DNA of 30,012 bases from a virus. A program made the translations under genes and the position numbers. Below are positions 13,056 to 19,614 of this stretch, piece by piece (position 1 is the stretch's first letter; the number at the start of each line of letters is the position of its first letter). The notes beneath the pieces are model-generated. The model worked only from the letters and a program-made list of their open reading frames with translations, was not told the DNA's origin and did not search any database. The stretch lies in the IMG/VR virus record IMGVR_UViG_3300044678_002033, positions 1 through 30,012 of that record. One strand, given 5' to 3'.

Positions 13056-13355
13056 TCACTCCCGCCTCATGGCCTTTACGATCTCGTGGAGATCGCGCTG
13101 GCCGGTTGCCAACTCTTGCAGCGTCGCGGTCTGCTGCCGCTGCACCTGACCGATCTCTTTGAGCGTCTCGGCCGTGGCGTCCAGAAACTCGACATGGGAC
13201 TTGACCATCGGCTCGACGACCGTCCCGTGCAGGGCGATCGCGGCCTCGCGGCCAAAGAACATCACGACCGCCAGAATCACGCACGGCACGCCGAACCTGT
13301 CGGCGATGCGGAGAAACGTGTCCAGGACGCTCTGCTTGATCTCCTCGGCCGTCAC
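13056..13355 (-). CDS. Membrane-anchored coiled-coil protein, possible holin-like protein (99 aa)
   Basis: GTG at 13355 is preceded by GAGGGGG. After an amphipathic N-terminus (TAEEIKQSVLDTFLRIADRF) a single membrane span covers about residues 21-40 (FGVPCVILAVVMFFG). The rest, about 50-99, is a Gln- and Leu-rich coiled coil (EFLDATAETLKEIGQVQRQQ and beyond) ending in Arg. One N-terminal span followed by a cytoplasmic coiled coil recalls BhlA/UviB-type holin-like proteins, and size fits, but no endolysin is seen nearby, so the lysis role is tentative. An alternative is a membrane-linked tail or superinfection protein. Confidence 0.6.
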   Translation of the reverse strand: MTAEEIKQSVLDTFLRIADRFGVPCVILAVVMFFGREAAIALHGTVVEPMVKSHVEFLDATAETLKEIGQVQRQQTATLQELATGQRDLHEIVKAMRRE

Positions 13356-13368
13356 GGTCGCCCCCTCG

Positions 13369-13725
13369 TCAGGTCTTGAGGAGGACGACGCACGACACCG
13401 CCGCGCCGGCGGCTTGGCCGGCGACGAGTTTCAGCGCTCCGACGCCGTAGGCGGCGTCGGGGAGGGCGTAGACGCGGGCCTCGGTGGCGGCCGATTGGGC
13501 CAAGGTGATGTCGGCCGCACTGCCGCTGGCGTCATGGAGCCGGCCGAACGTGCCGTCCGTCGTGCCGCTGCACCAGAGCTGGATCGAGGTGAACGAGGTG
13601 CTGCTCGTCCCCAGCAGGACGCCGCCGCCTGCAACGTCGTCCCAGCGAATCGTGGTGGCCGCCGCGGTCGCCGTGGACAGCGTGACGTTGAGAGCCTTGA
13701 ACTTCCGCCTGATTTTCGGTTCCAC
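13369..13725 (-). CDS. Beta-rich small phage protein, function unknown (118 aa)
   Basis: GTG at 13725 follows AAGGAG with seven bases spacing. After a basic N-terminus (EPKIRRKFK) the sequence is rich in Thr, Ala, Ser and Gly and predicted to be all beta strand (LNVTLSTATAAATTIRWDDV, TSIQLWCSGTTDG, ADITLAQSAA, VSCVVLLKT). This composition is typical of small virion decoration or tail fibre-associated proteins. No family is recognised. It is the first gene after the nucleotide enzyme block and sits in a gap with two hairpins, one of which shows the Shine-Dalgarno in a six-base loop. Confidence 0.6.
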   Translation of the reverse strand: MEPKIRRKFKALNVTLSTATAAATTIRWDDVAGGGVLLGTSSTSFTSIQLWCSGTTDGTFGRLHDASGSAADITLAQSAATEARVYALPDAAYGVGALKLVAGQAAGAAVSCVVLLKT

Positions 13726-13728
13726 TCT

Positions 13729-13742
13729 GCACCTCCTTGTGC
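13729..13742 (-). promoter_or_regulatory. Leader hairpin with AAGGAG in a six-base loop
   Basis: On the minus strand GCAC (13742-13739) and GTGC (13732-13729) form a four-pair stem around AAGGAG (13738-13733), the Shine-Dalgarno for the GTG at 13725. The loop is identical to that in the csrA and tail tube leaders. A CsrA-type site is inferred. A separate eight-base inverted repeat, GCTACAGG (13775-13782) and CCTGTAGC (13805-13812), flanks the end of the dNMP kinase gene. Confidence 0.4.
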
Positions 13743-13784
13743 GTTGCGGGCCTCTATGGGCCTCACGGGGGCGTGCTACAGGGG

Positions 13785-14339
13785 CTATACCACCATTGTA
13801 GCGGCCTGTAGCCGTCTCATTGCGGCATCGACGGCGGTCTGGAGGGCGAAAATCCCGCCGTCGTTGACGATCTCGTCATCGACGTATTCGTCGGGGATGC
13901 CGCGCTCGCTCTCGTGGCTCGCCGTCTCGCCGTCCAGGACGCCAAAGCCGGGGCGCACCACCCGCCAAACGACGCCGCCGCGGGCCTTGATGGCCGCCGC
14001 CTCATTGGCAAAACGCACATCGGTGATGCAGAAATTGACCCCCGGCGCCGACTCGATCTTCTGCATCGTCGCCATGACCCAGATTTCCTCGTGGATCATC
14101 TTCCGGCCCCAGTCGGTGCCGAGGGTCTGAAGGAGCCTCCGGGGCGAGCAACTGATCCACCCCAGCGTGTTCTCCTTCCGGGAGCGGTCCTGCAACTGCT
14201 CGACCGTCAGCCCGGTGATCGCGGAGACGGCGTCATAGAGCGGATCGGCGAACGCGATCCACCTGTAGCCGCGGAACGCCAGCCGCGCCGCGACCGTGTT
14301 CTTTCCTGCCCCGGCCGCCCCGCAGAGTCCAATGATCAC
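13785..14339 (-). CDS. Deoxynucleoside monophosphate kinase
   Basis: The 184-residue product starts with GTG at 14339, overlapping the TGA of the deaminase gene (GTGA). It opens IIGLCGAAGAGKNTVAARL, with the P-loop GAAGAGKN at residues 7-14, followed by AFADPLYDAVSAITGLT, TLGTDWGRKMIHEEIWV and CITDVRFANEAAAI. This matches the phage T4 gp1-like deoxynucleotide monophosphate kinase family: the FADPLK-like strand, the TLGTDWGR helix and the DVRFxNE motif are characteristic. The enzyme phosphorylates dNMPs to dNDPs for DNA synthesis and can handle modified nucleotides in some phages. A frame extension beyond 14339 overlaps the deaminase and is not real. Confidence 0.88.
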   Translation of the reverse strand: MIIGLCGAAGAGKNTVAARLAFRGYRWIAFADPLYDAVSAITGLTVEQLQDRSRKENTLGWISCSPRRLLQTLGTDWGRKMIHEEIWVMATMQKIESAPGVNFCITDVRFANEAAAIKARGGVVWRVVRPGFGVLDGETASHESERGIPDEYVDDEIVNDGGIFALQTAVDAAMRRLQAATMVV

Positions 14340-14839
14340 AGCGTCATCTCCTGGCCGTCGAACTTGATGGTGACACCTAACGGTTCCGCGAGCCACCGCA
14401 TCGACACGTTCGCCTCGCGGAGCATGGCCTCGGCTTTGACGATGCTCGCCGTCCACCGCTCCGGTGTTGCGCACCGCGGCTTGACATGGCCGACGACCTC
14501 GGTGACCCCGGCCACGATGATCGCCCTGGCGCAGTCCATGCAGGCGAACCATGGGCAGTAGAGCGTCGCCCCCAGCGTCGGCGTGCCGACCCGCGCGGCC
14601 TGATAGATCGCCATCCGCTCCGCGTGTTCGATGTATTCGTACTTCGCCGGCCGCGCGAGCCGATCCGGCGCCGCCCACACGCCCGCCGGCACCCTGTTGA
14701 CGCCGACGCAGACGTAGGCCGCTGTCCGCGGCACCAGGATCGCACCATTCTGGGTGTGCATATCGTGGCTCCCCGCAGCGGCCTCCTGGGCGGCGATGCG
14801 GAGCCAGTCGATCGGGGTGTTGTGGTGCAGGGTAGCCAT
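14336..14839 (-). CDS. Deoxycytidylate (dCMP) deaminase family protein
   Basis: The 167-residue product has the zinc cytidine/deoxycytidylate deaminase signature: HAE at residues 72-74 (EYIEHAERMAIYQAA), with the catalytic Glu74, and the zinc-binding CMDC segment at 100-103 within PWFACMDCARAI. The reaction converts dCMP to dUMP, feeding dTMP synthesis. No thymidylate synthase is visible in the window. The start overlaps the TAA of the metallophosphoesterase gene by one base, and the end overlaps the dNMP kinase gene, so three enzymes form a coupled set. Some phage members act on modified or cytosine-containing nucleotides; substrate choice cannot be read here. Confidence 0.88.
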   Translation of the reverse strand: MATLHHNTPIDWLRIAAQEAAAGSHDMHTQNGAILVPRTAAYVCVGVNRVPAGVWAAPDRLARPAKYEYIEHAERMAIYQAARVGTPTLGATLYCPWFACMDCARAIIVAGVTEVVGHVKPRCATPERWTASIVKAEAMLREANVSMRWLAEPLGVTIKFDGQEMTL

Positions 14840-15996
14840 TATTCGACCCCCGCAACGTGCATGGAAACCAGCCCACCCTCGGGGCGGTACAGAAACGTCT
14901 CCATCGCCCGCCGTGACCCGATGAACCCGTTCTCGGCGTGCCAGTCATCCGGCGGGCAGAGGGCCGGGGCCGTCCTCACGATCACGCCGTCGATCGTCTC
15001 GATGGGCCGCTGCCACTCGGCAGCCTGCGAGTGGTAGTGGCCGGTGTGCCACTCGCGGCAGACAGACTGGCTCCAGTGCCGCGGCTGCTCCAGCGCCATG
15101 ATCTGGCCCAGTTTCCGCTTGGCCTTGTGGCCGTGGCAGAAGCCAATCAAGTTTTTGCCGCTTGTCGCGTACTGCCGGCCTGTCCACACCCCGGACACCG
15201 TGACGCGGCCGTCGTTGCGGAATCTTTCCGCCAACACCCGCTGGAATGCCCAGGACAGCGTTTCGTCGTGGTTTCCGTTGACGACCAGAACGTCTGTCGG
15301 CGCCGTCGAGGCCGACCGCTCGACGATTTCCAGCAGGCAGTCCCAGCCGATCTCGAGCATCTTCTGGAGCCGGCCGTCCCGCTCGAGTTGTGTGCCGGAC
15401 GTCGTCTGCCCCTTGGGGTTGTCATAGTGCAACAGGTCACCCAGAAACGCGATCGTCCGGCGGGCCGGCTTCAGGGCGTCGCCGACGGCGAGAAGCTCAC
15501 CCGATGCCTGACGCACCACCTTCTCGGCGATGTAGAGATCGTAGTCCTCGGCCCCGGTGGTTCCTCGCCAGGCATATTTTCCGAAGTGGGCATCGGCCAC
15601 GACGACGACTTGCCAGAGGCCGCTGCGCTTCGCCGGCTTCGGCACGGCCTTGCGGCGCAGGTCTTTCGTCGCCGCCTTGATCATCGCCTCGACGCACTCG
15701 CGGACCCCAGGCCCAGCCTTTGGCTTGAGCCTGACGAAGACGCGGTGCAGTTCGATGCTGCCGCCGTTTCCGTCACCGCACTCCCACTTGGTCGCTTCAG
15801 ACGAGGCGACTTCGTATGCCTGCATATCCGCGCCGATATGCCGCAACAGATCCTCGACGGTCTTGATTCGCCGCGAGGTGCTTTTCGCCTCGAGCGTGTC
15901 GCCATCTTGGCGCTGCGTGACCTGTTCGGAGTCCGCAGCCGGCGTCTCCGCAGGCAGCGCCGAGATGATCGCCGCCTTCAGCCCCTTTGCAGCCAT
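14839..15996 (-). CDS. Calcineurin-like metallophosphoesterase
   Basis: The 385-residue protein shows all metal-binding motifs of the family: D135-x-H137 (VVVADAHFGK), GD at 186-187 (LGDLLHYD), GNHD at 241-244 (VNGNHDE), His in CHGHK (288-290) and GHYH at 319-322. The N-terminal 125 residues contain a low-complexity linker (ALPAETPAADSEQ) and an unrecognised domain. The substrate may be a nucleotide, phosphodiester or DNA; phage members of this type have no firm role known to me. AGGAG lies seven bases before the ATG at 15996. The neighbouring dCMP deaminase and dNMP kinase suggest nucleotide metabolism or DNA end processing. Confidence 0.85.
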   Translation of the reverse strand: MAAKGLKAAIISALPAETPAADSEQVTQRQDGDTLEAKSTSRRIKTVEDLLRHIGADMQAYEVASSEATKWECGDGNGGSIELHRVFVRLKPKAGPGVRECVEAMIKAATKDLRRKAVPKPAKRSGLWQVVVVADAHFGKYAWRGTTGAEDYDLYIAEKVVRQASGELLAVGDALKPARRTIAFLGDLLHYDNPKGQTTSGTQLERDGRLQKMLEIGWDCLLEIVERSASTAPTDVLVVNGNHDETLSWAFQRVLAERFRNDGRVTVSGVWTGRQYATSGKNLIGFCHGHKAKRKLGQIMALEQPRHWSQSVCREWHTGHYHSQAAEWQRPIETIDGVIVRTAPALCPPDDWHAENGFIGSRRAMETFLYRPEGGLVSMHVAGVE

Positions 15997-16313
15997 GCTT
16001 CGACTCCTGGGAATCCGATCCGGCAGATGCCGCGCTCGTTGAGTTGCTTGGCGATCGCCTTGGCGAGCGTGCGACGCGGGGTCTTGATGGCGCCGGCCCG
16101 AAACTGCCGCTTGATCTCGTCCAGTTCCGCCCTGGCGTCGGCGGCGACGTTGTCGATCCAGTAGCCGATGCCGTGGTAGGTGTCGGGGAGGGTCGCGACG
16201 ACGGCGTCAAGCAGACTCGTCGCGGAGGCTCCAGAGGACGCGGGAGATGTCTCTGGCGGCCTCGGTAACGTGCTCTTCACTGGCCGTGGGGAACGAGACA
16301 TGGATGCACTCAT
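15978..16313 (-). CDS. Small DNA-binding-like phage protein, start uncertain
   Basis: The C-terminal part is convincing: DAVVATLPDTYHGIGYWIDN, then ELDEIKRQFRAGAIKTPRRT, then LAKAIAKQLNERGI and VEAWLQRG. The last two segments have the look of a helix-turn-helix (short helices, a glycine turn, then a W-L recognition helix). The first possible ATGs (16313, 16301) lie about 100 bases inside the peptidase gene, and the encoded Ser/Pro-rich N-terminus is the shadow of that gene. No ATG, GTG or TTG occurs in frame between 16301 and the conserved part. The true start may be a rare codon (CTG near 16214) or the long overlap may be real. Its stop overlaps the metallophosphoesterase start by 19 bases. 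Confidence 0.5.
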   Translation of the reverse strand: MSASMSRSPRPVKSTLPRPPETSPASSGASATSLLDAVVATLPDTYHGIGYWIDNVAADARAELDEIKRQFRAGAIKTPRRTLAKAIAKQLNERGICRIGFPGVEAWLQRG

Positions 16314-16491
16314 GCAGGATCGTCTCCAGGCGGGAGCGGCCCTTGAGCCGCTCGTCGATCAGAATCTTCCGCGGCATCTTCGGGTTCTTCGCATCCGGCA
16401 GATATGCCCACCCCGCCGCCTCGCCACGCAACCGCGTGAAGCGGAGGAGCCATCTGACGCCGTGGATCGTGAAGTGGTGGTCGCCTGCCAT
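16207..16491 (-). CDS. Small HExxH zinc metallopeptidase-like protein (94 aa)
   Basis: ATG at 16491 gives a 94-residue product with RSRLETILHECIHVSFPT, where HECIH (60-64) is the HExxH zinc-binding and catalytic signature, and a downstream EEHVTEAARDI helix that could supply the third ligand. Small phage proteins with this layout resemble SprT-like or ImmA/IrrE-type minimal metallopeptidases. ImmA-like members cleave repressors; others process proteins. A specific target is not deducible. The Shine-Dalgarno is weak. The frame upstream of 16491 overlaps the zinc-binding gene in another frame and is rejected. Confidence 0.7.
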   Translation of the reverse strand: MAGDHHFTIHGVRWLLRFTRLRGEAAGWAYLPDAKNPKMPRKILIDERLKGRSRLETILHECIHVSFPTASEEHVTEAARDISRVLWSLRDESA

Positions 16492-16513
16492 AGGTAATAT
16501 CGTGACAAGTAGG

Positions 16514-16930
16514 CTAGGGGTTGTCCACGGCTTTTTTGGCTTCCTTGCCCCACTTACCAACGGGGCAGGACTCGCCGGCCCACGCGAGCTTGCTGATGAA
16601 CTGCCTCTCCCGCACGACCGGGCAGCCGCACTTCGTGCAGGCAGATCCGTCGTAGAACTCGCAGCCTTGGCAGATGGCGAACCGCCGCTCGCGCTCGGCG
16701 TCGCTGCACTGGGGCATTCCGGCGGCGATGTGCTTCGCGGCCGAGGTGGCGAAGTTCGCGGCCTTCGTGATGATCGACACTCCGGGCCTCGCTCGCGGGT
16801 ACGCCGGGTGCGTCTCGTCAACCGTGATGGTGTTGCCGTCCTGGCTGACAATGCACGGTCGCACCTGCTCGAGCGTGTAGTCACGCTCGCGGCATCGGGC
16901 CTCAAGGTGTCGCAGGTGACAGCGAATCAT
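16514..16930 (-). CDS. Zinc-binding phage protein with cysteine knuckles, function unknown (138 aa)
   Basis: ATG at 16930 overlaps the TGA of the cysteine-rich gene. The N-terminal part contains RDYTLEQVRPCIVSQDG and a TVDETHPAYPRAR segment. The C-terminal half holds a cysteine cluster: CQGCEFYDGSACTKCGCPVV followed by GESCPVGKWG. CxxC...CxxCGC...CPxGKW is a pattern I know from short tail-associated proteins in phage genomes, likely a zinc or structural metal site. Location directly after tail-tip genes suggests a virion or assembly role, which is inferred. No membrane segment is seen. Confidence 0.65.
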   Translation of the reverse strand: MIRCHLRHLEARCRERDYTLEQVRPCIVSQDGNTITVDETHPAYPRARPGVSIITKAANFATSAAKHIAAGMPQCSDAERERRFAICQGCEFYDGSACTKCGCPVVRERQFISKLAWAGESCPVGKWGKEAKKAVDNP

Positions 16931-17661
16931 GGGAGGGGATTCAAGTCGCGAATAGCTACGGTGTCCATATTGATCCCCTGCCAGCAGTCTTTGTTGCAGT
17001 AGTCGCTGTCAATGTTGAAGATTGGATGCGGCTCCGTTAGCGGTTTCCATTGGCACCCGCCATCAGGACCATACCAATCAGACACGCTTGAGGTCAGTTC
17101 GTCGCCTAATGATTCGGGGCAGCCTGTTTCATCAAGAACGATTGAGAACGAGCGTTTTGTAAGCCTTCCGCGATTGCTGCCCGCTCCTGCGCAGTATTGC
17201 AATTGGCACACTTCCAGCGTGTATTCGCCAGCGGCATTACACAGAAGCCGCATGCACGGCGCCAGTTCTACAGACACCCACCAGATCGGAGGCGGGTCGC
17301 GCACGTCTGGGTTGTCTGTAAACTCGCATATGATGAAATCGACCGGCTCAAAGCCTTCGTAGCATCCACCGTTCCCACAAACACATATGTCACCATCCGG
17401 CACGATATCAAAATCGAAGCATGTTTGGCACGGCGTAAGGGTCTGCAAATAGCATGAATCGCTGGCGTTATAAGCGGTCGCCTCGCCTTCAGTTGGCTCT
17501 GGTGGCGTGTCGCCCAGCTCCCATTTGCCTCGCTGATTGAACGTGTAATCAACTGCTTTCTCGCAAGCGCACGGAATGCACCCGCAGCAGCACTCCTGCT
17601 CCGTTCCCACCTTCCCGTCACGCAGGACTGGCTTGCCGTCTTGAAACGTGATGAGCGTCAT
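16927..17661 (-). CDS. Cysteine-rich protein (about 21 Cys in 244 aa), tail-region, function unknown
   Basis: ATG at 17661 overlaps the TGA of the preceding gene (ATGA). The product begins MTLITFQDGKPVLRDGKVG and then has six cysteines within eleven residues (ECCCGCIPCAC). Further clusters are CQTC, CVCGNGGC and YCNKDCW; I count about 21 cysteines. Such density suggests many disulfides in the mature virion or several metal sites. There is no signal peptide. The coding sequence is visibly lower in GC than its neighbours and uses more A/T-ending codons, which suggests recent acquisition. Position among tail-tip genes fits an exposed fibre, tip or receptor-contact protein. No known family is recognised. 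Confidence 0.65.
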   Translation of the reverse strand: MTLITFQDGKPVLRDGKVGTEQECCCGCIPCACEKAVDYTFNQRGKWELGDTPPEPTEGEATAYNASDSCYLQTLTPCQTCFDFDIVPDGDICVCGNGGCYEGFEPVDFIICEFTDNPDVRDPPPIWWVSVELAPCMRLLCNAAGEYTLEVCQLQYCAGAGSNRGRLTKRSFSIVLDETGCPESLGDELTSSVSDWYGPDGGCQWKPLTEPHPIFNIDSDYCNKDCWQGINMDTVAIRDLNPLP

Positions 17662-18170
17662 GTGGCGGTTGATCCAGAGCAAGTAAGAACACTGTACCAC
17701 TGCAAGCCCAGGCAGGCCGTGGAGTTCGTATCTCCGGCACCGTGACCGAGAAGTTGAATCTGACCGGCGTCGTAGTTCGGCAGTTCGGTCAGATCGAATC
17801 CGCCCACCACCATCGTGCAAGTCTGCGTCGGCACCTGAATCTCGACAGCCGTCTGCGTCCCCATGACGGAGCCGAAGACGACGTTGAACGAGGCCGACGA
17901 TGCCGTGTCGCCCTCGGCCTCCACGCAGTAATTCGTGACCGCGATTGTCTGCGTCGAGCCGATCAGCGTCACGGCGACCGTTTCGCCAATGGCCCACGAG
18001 CCGGTGTAGGTGCCGCGCTTGAGCATCATCCCCGGCTGCGGCACATCCTCGAAGCGAGTCGGAATCCGGGTCAGCCCGGCCTGATAGGGCATCGAGTCGA
18101 CGCGCTTCACCACGCTGATGATGCGGTCGGTCAGGACGGGGCCGAATTGGTATGACCTGGCGTCGGCCAT
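17658..18170 (-). CDS. Probable minor tail or tail-tip protein, function unknown (170 aa)
   Basis: The product begins MADARSYQFGPVLTDRIISV, with an RIPTRFEDVPQPGMM segment after about 35 residues. The rest is Thr/Val/Gly-rich and predicted to be beta (WAIGETVAVTLIGSTQTIAV, FDLTELPNYDAGQIQLLG). This is typical of small virion proteins. The start ATG shares one base with the stop of the preceding 356-residue gene (TGATG) and the end overlaps the cysteine-rich gene, so it is part of one tail operon. No family with known function is recognised. Confidence 0.65.
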   Translation of the reverse strand: MADARSYQFGPVLTDRIISVVKRVDSMPYQAGLTRIPTRFEDVPQPGMMLKRGTYTGSWAIGETVAVTLIGSTQTIAVTNYCVEAEGDTASSASFNVVFGSVMGTQTAVEIQVPTQTCTMVVGGFDLTELPNYDAGQIQLLGHGAGDTNSTACLGLQWYSVLTCSGSTAT

Positions 18171-19240
18171 CAGATGATGTCCTGGATTCTGACGCCCATG
18201 TTCACGAAGTTATTGCCGAAGTCGACGGTTTCCTGCGTGATGTACCTGTCGGTCAGCACAGCCTCCTCGCCGTTCGGCGGGTTCTCGACGTCTCGAGGCG
18301 TACCGTCGCGGTTGAGCGCGACGGGCTGGGCCGACGGCCGCTGCATGGCCTTCTTGTTTGGCGAACTCACCAGCACCATCGCCCGCATCTTGTCCCCCTC
18401 GGTCCCCTCGGCCAACTCAAGCGGGCCGTCGGGCCAGTTCTTGACGACGTATTCCTCGTGCTCAAGGTTGAGCGCCTTGCGGTCCACCCCGGCGTCGCCC
18501 AATCCGTCGTTGATGATGTTGAAGCCTTCAAGAATCTGGTCGATGTACCATCCGCCCTGCTTCTTGACAGCAAACTCATAGGTTCGCTTGAAGCCCCGGT
18601 AAGTCGCTGAACCGAATGTCTCCACCACGGGCTGCACGCCGATGTTTCGCAACATGCAGGTGTATCGCGGGATCGGCAGGCCCAGGAAGTCGATGTCGTC
18701 GCCGTTGATCTTCCCTGCGTCGTCAAGCCTTGAAGTCGGCGAGTTGTCGAACTGCTCGATGTTGATGGACAGGATCGGCACCAGCATCGTGACGCCGTCG
18801 TACCTGTCTCCCGCGGGGTTGACAGGGGGCAGAGGCAACCCGCCGACGTTTCCGTTGTCTAATATTTTTCGCCATTTGACCGCCGGCACCTCCATCAGCG
18901 ACGACGAGATCGCGAACTGCGCGGGGCGGATGTCCGGCGGCTGCTTGTTTGGGTCGCTGCCGGGGTCAGCGCCTGGCGAAGTCCGGTAGTTCGCCGTGAC
19001 GATGCGCACGACCCTGGAGTCGCCTTCGGCCTTCTCGGAGATGGAGACGCATGGGAGGTTGCTGTTGACGGGGTGGACGTCACCGATGTAGACCCCGACT
19101 GCCTCCTGGACGTCATACGCCTCGGACGCCGAGTCGAGGATGACGCGGAAAGTCCGCACAGAAACGTCCGCGGTCTGGCTGTTCTCCAGGCTGCGGCTGT
19201 TCTCGCTGCCGGACGCTATTTCCCTGACGAGTTTCGGCAT
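18170..19240 (-). CDS. Tail/baseplate-region structural protein, function unknown (356 aa)
   Basis: ATG at 19240 is preceded by GGAGGG. The N-terminus has MPKLVREIASGSENSRSLEN, then VSVRTFRVILDSASEAYDVQ. Middle segments FLGLPIPRYTCMLRNIGV and TFGSATYRGFKRTYEFAVKK, followed by GGWYIDQILEGFN, look like mixed beta structure, and the C-terminus is Pro/Asp-rich. No transmembrane span or catalytic motif is seen. The position two genes after the tape measure is where siphophage distal tail and tail-tip proteins are encoded, so a baseplate role is inferred. No specific family is recognised. Confidence 0.65.
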   Translation of the reverse strand: MPKLVREIASGSENSRSLENSQTADVSVRTFRVILDSASEAYDVQEAVGVYIGDVHPVNSNLPCVSISEKAEGDSRVVRIVTANYRTSPGADPGSDPNKQPPDIRPAQFAISSSLMEVPAVKWRKILDNGNVGGLPLPPVNPAGDRYDGVTMLVPILSINIEQFDNSPTSRLDDAGKINGDDIDFLGLPIPRYTCMLRNIGVQPVVETFGSATYRGFKRTYEFAVKKQGGWYIDQILEGFNIINDGLGDAGVDRKALNLEHEEYVVKNWPDGPLELAEGTEGDKMRAMVLVSSPNKKAMQRPSAQPVALNRDGTPRDVENPPNGEEAVLTDRYITQETVDFGNNFVNMGVRIQDII

Positions 19241-19243
19241 GAA

Positions 19244-19612
19244 CTAGCCCTCCAGAATGTCGACGCGGAGTCGCGTGCCGGCGACGCCGACGGCCTGGTA
19301 CTCTGTGCCTGTAGCCAGCCGAAACAACTGCGGCTCGCCGGCCTTGAGCGTGGTGAAGGGAGCGAACGAACCGCCGGCCGTGATGCCGACCTGCGCCGTC
19401 GATGACGTCGCCGTCGAGAGGTTTCGCACGAACGCGATTCCGACGGCCGACAAGTTGGCCGTCGAGATGCTGACGGCGTTCGTCGTGAGCGTGTACGTCA
19501 CGCTCTTCAGCCCGACGTTACCCATGCTCGCGGTGACGCCGGCAGCGTCCACTCGCGTGGCGAGAAACCCCTTGCTGACGTTGAGCGTGATTCCGTAAGA
19601 AATATCTGCCAT
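19244..19612 (-). CDS. Small beta-rich virion protein, third member of a repeated family (122 aa)
   Basis: ATG at 19612 is preceded by GAGGG. The product is strand-rich: MADISYGITLNVSKGF, LKSVTYTLTTNAVSISTANL, VGIAFVRNLSTATSSTAQVG, LKAGEPQLFRLATG and GTRLRVDILEG. The core 'hydrophobic strand, K/R-N-x-S-T, strand, then L/I-x-x-G-x-x-x-L/F' is also found in the two neighbouring proteins encoded at 26539-27045 and 27050-27535, so the three are likely related copies. They look like small tail- or capsid-decorating beta-sandwiches. It lies between the tape measure and a tail-tip candidate. Confidence 0.65.
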   Translation of the reverse strand: MADISYGITLNVSKGFLATRVDAAGVTASMGNVGLKSVTYTLTTNAVSISTANLSAVGIAFVRNLSTATSSTAQVGITAGGSFAPFTTLKAGEPQLFRLATGTEYQAVGVAGTRLRVDILEG

Positions 19613-19614
19613 GT

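Noticed and set aside
14938-16164. Plus-strand frame of about 400 codons opposite the metallophosphoesterase
   Set aside because: The minus strand encodes a complete metallophosphoesterase here. The plus frame has typical shadow composition and no ribosome binding site.
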